Assembly: GCA_014238345.1 (NCBI GenBank)
Contig: JABABF010000124.1
Location: 1 to 6,322 of the forward strand
Source of the DNA: Gammaproteobacteria bacterium
GTDB taxonomy: Bacteria; Pseudomonadota; Gammaproteobacteria; JABABF01
Direction: 5' to 3'
DNA: 6,322 nt
Below the pieces are notes generated by a model, which did no database searches, was not told where the DNA came from, and saw only the letters and a list, made by a program, of their open reading frames with translations. Of the stretch, positions 5,870-6,322 are shown piece by piece (position 1 is the first letter of the stretch; every line of letters begins with the position of its first letter). Both the position numbers and the translations under genes were made by a program.

Positions 5870-6322
5870 CTACTGCCGACACAACCCGTCGGGGGCGCTC
5901 TGCGGGTCGCAGTCGTAGATCAGTCGCCCGCGAGCACCATGCATAAGATCTAGCGAGGGCAACGCGCTGGGGGGTGCCATGCCCGGTGCGGGCGCAGCCT
6001 GCAATTCATCCAAGCGCTTCATGCTTTTGTTCCAATCGCGCGGCGCACGCCAACCCGGCGGCGGCATCAGTTCGTGGCGCGTACCGCTGATCGGATAGCG
6101 ACTGCGCCAATGGTGGACATGCCCCACCAAGCGTTGCACAATCTCCGGATGCTCAGTTGCCAAGTCATGCTCTTCATTGGGATCGGTATGCAGGTCAAAA
6201 AGCTCATTGATCACCGTGATGTCTGTGAGATCCTCACTGATGAGCTGCACCAGTTTCCAGCGATCTTCTACCGCCGCCAACGCTATGGAGCCATGAATCG
6301 GGGTCTCGGAACCGACGATGAA
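5870..6322 (-). CDS. Sulfatase, C-terminal 150 residues (runs off the right edge)
   Basis: The frame is open from the window edge to the TAG at 5870-5872, giving 150 residues that align without gaps to the last 150 of the next sulfatase (87 identical by my hand count). Recognisable parts are SETPIHGSIALAA, DRWKLVQ, ELFDLHTDPNEEHDLA (the usual C-terminal sulfatase strand and 'D-P-x-E' segment), then MPPPGWRAPRDW, PAPGM and RGRLIYDC near the end. The catalytic half with the formylglycine cysteine lies outside the window, so activity cannot be judged. An apparent TTG start at 6280 is internal, because the homology continues through it to the edge. It lies immediately upstream of the second sulfatase and is almost surely cotranscribed with it. 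Confidence 0.9.
   Translation of the reverse strand, partial: FIVGSETPIHGSIALAAVEDRWKLVQLISEDLTDITVINELFDLHTDPNEEHDLATEHPEIVQRLVGHVHHWRSRYPISGTRHELMPPPGWRAPRDWNKSMKRLDELQAAPAPGMAPPSALPSLDLMHGARGRLIYDCDPQSAPDGLCRQ

Overview
The window reads as a moderately GC-rich bacterial segment carrying a compact catabolic or lipid-related locus. A lipoprotein-type signal peptide, a Sec signal peptide on a sulfatase and very tight gene packing suit a Gram-negative bacterium. A marine or soil proteobacterium is my guess, but no rRNA or marker gene is present to prove it. No tRNA, rRNA, CRISPR array, insertion sequence or integrase was seen.

Layout. Almost every real gene lies on the minus strand, so transcription runs from high to low coordinates. 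At the right edge is the C-terminal part of a sulfatase (5870 to beyond 6322). A complete, exported, paralogous sulfatase with a full CSPTR active site (4197-5852) follows almost without a gap. It converges with a small plus-strand gene (3631-4182) whose C-terminal half is a winged-helix domain of the type found at the C-terminus of Fic-like and AlbA/Schlafen-type proteins. A short AT-richer divergent region (about 3461-3630) contains an inverted repeat and a direct repeat. A second minus-strand cluster starts there: a six-helix membrane protein resembling the Frag1/DRAM/Sfk1 family (2696-3460), a FadD3-like acyl-CoA ligase (1110-2699), a lipobox-bearing 2-keto-4-pentenoate hydratase/fumarylacetoacetate-hydrolase-fold protein (139-1113), and the first 19 codons of a probable EthD-like small protein (1-59).

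How they fit together. The membrane protein, ligase and hydratase genes are joined by 4-nt start/stop overlaps (ATGA, GTGA), and the EthD-like gene follows 79 nt later with its own Shine-Dalgarno sequence, so these four are very probably one operon. The two sulfatases form their own tandem pair. A coherent but unproven reading is that the sulfatases remove sulfate from an organic sulfate ester in the periplasm, and the downstream operon handles a carboxylic acid by CoA activation plus hydratase-type chemistry. The ligase's closest remembered relative is the steroid C/D-ring enzyme FadD3, so a steroid or other polycyclic substrate is possible. The oddest features are a hydratase fold that looks membrane-anchored outside the cytoplasm, its Arg-rich C-terminal tail that may be a frameshift product, and the solitary winged-helix gene.
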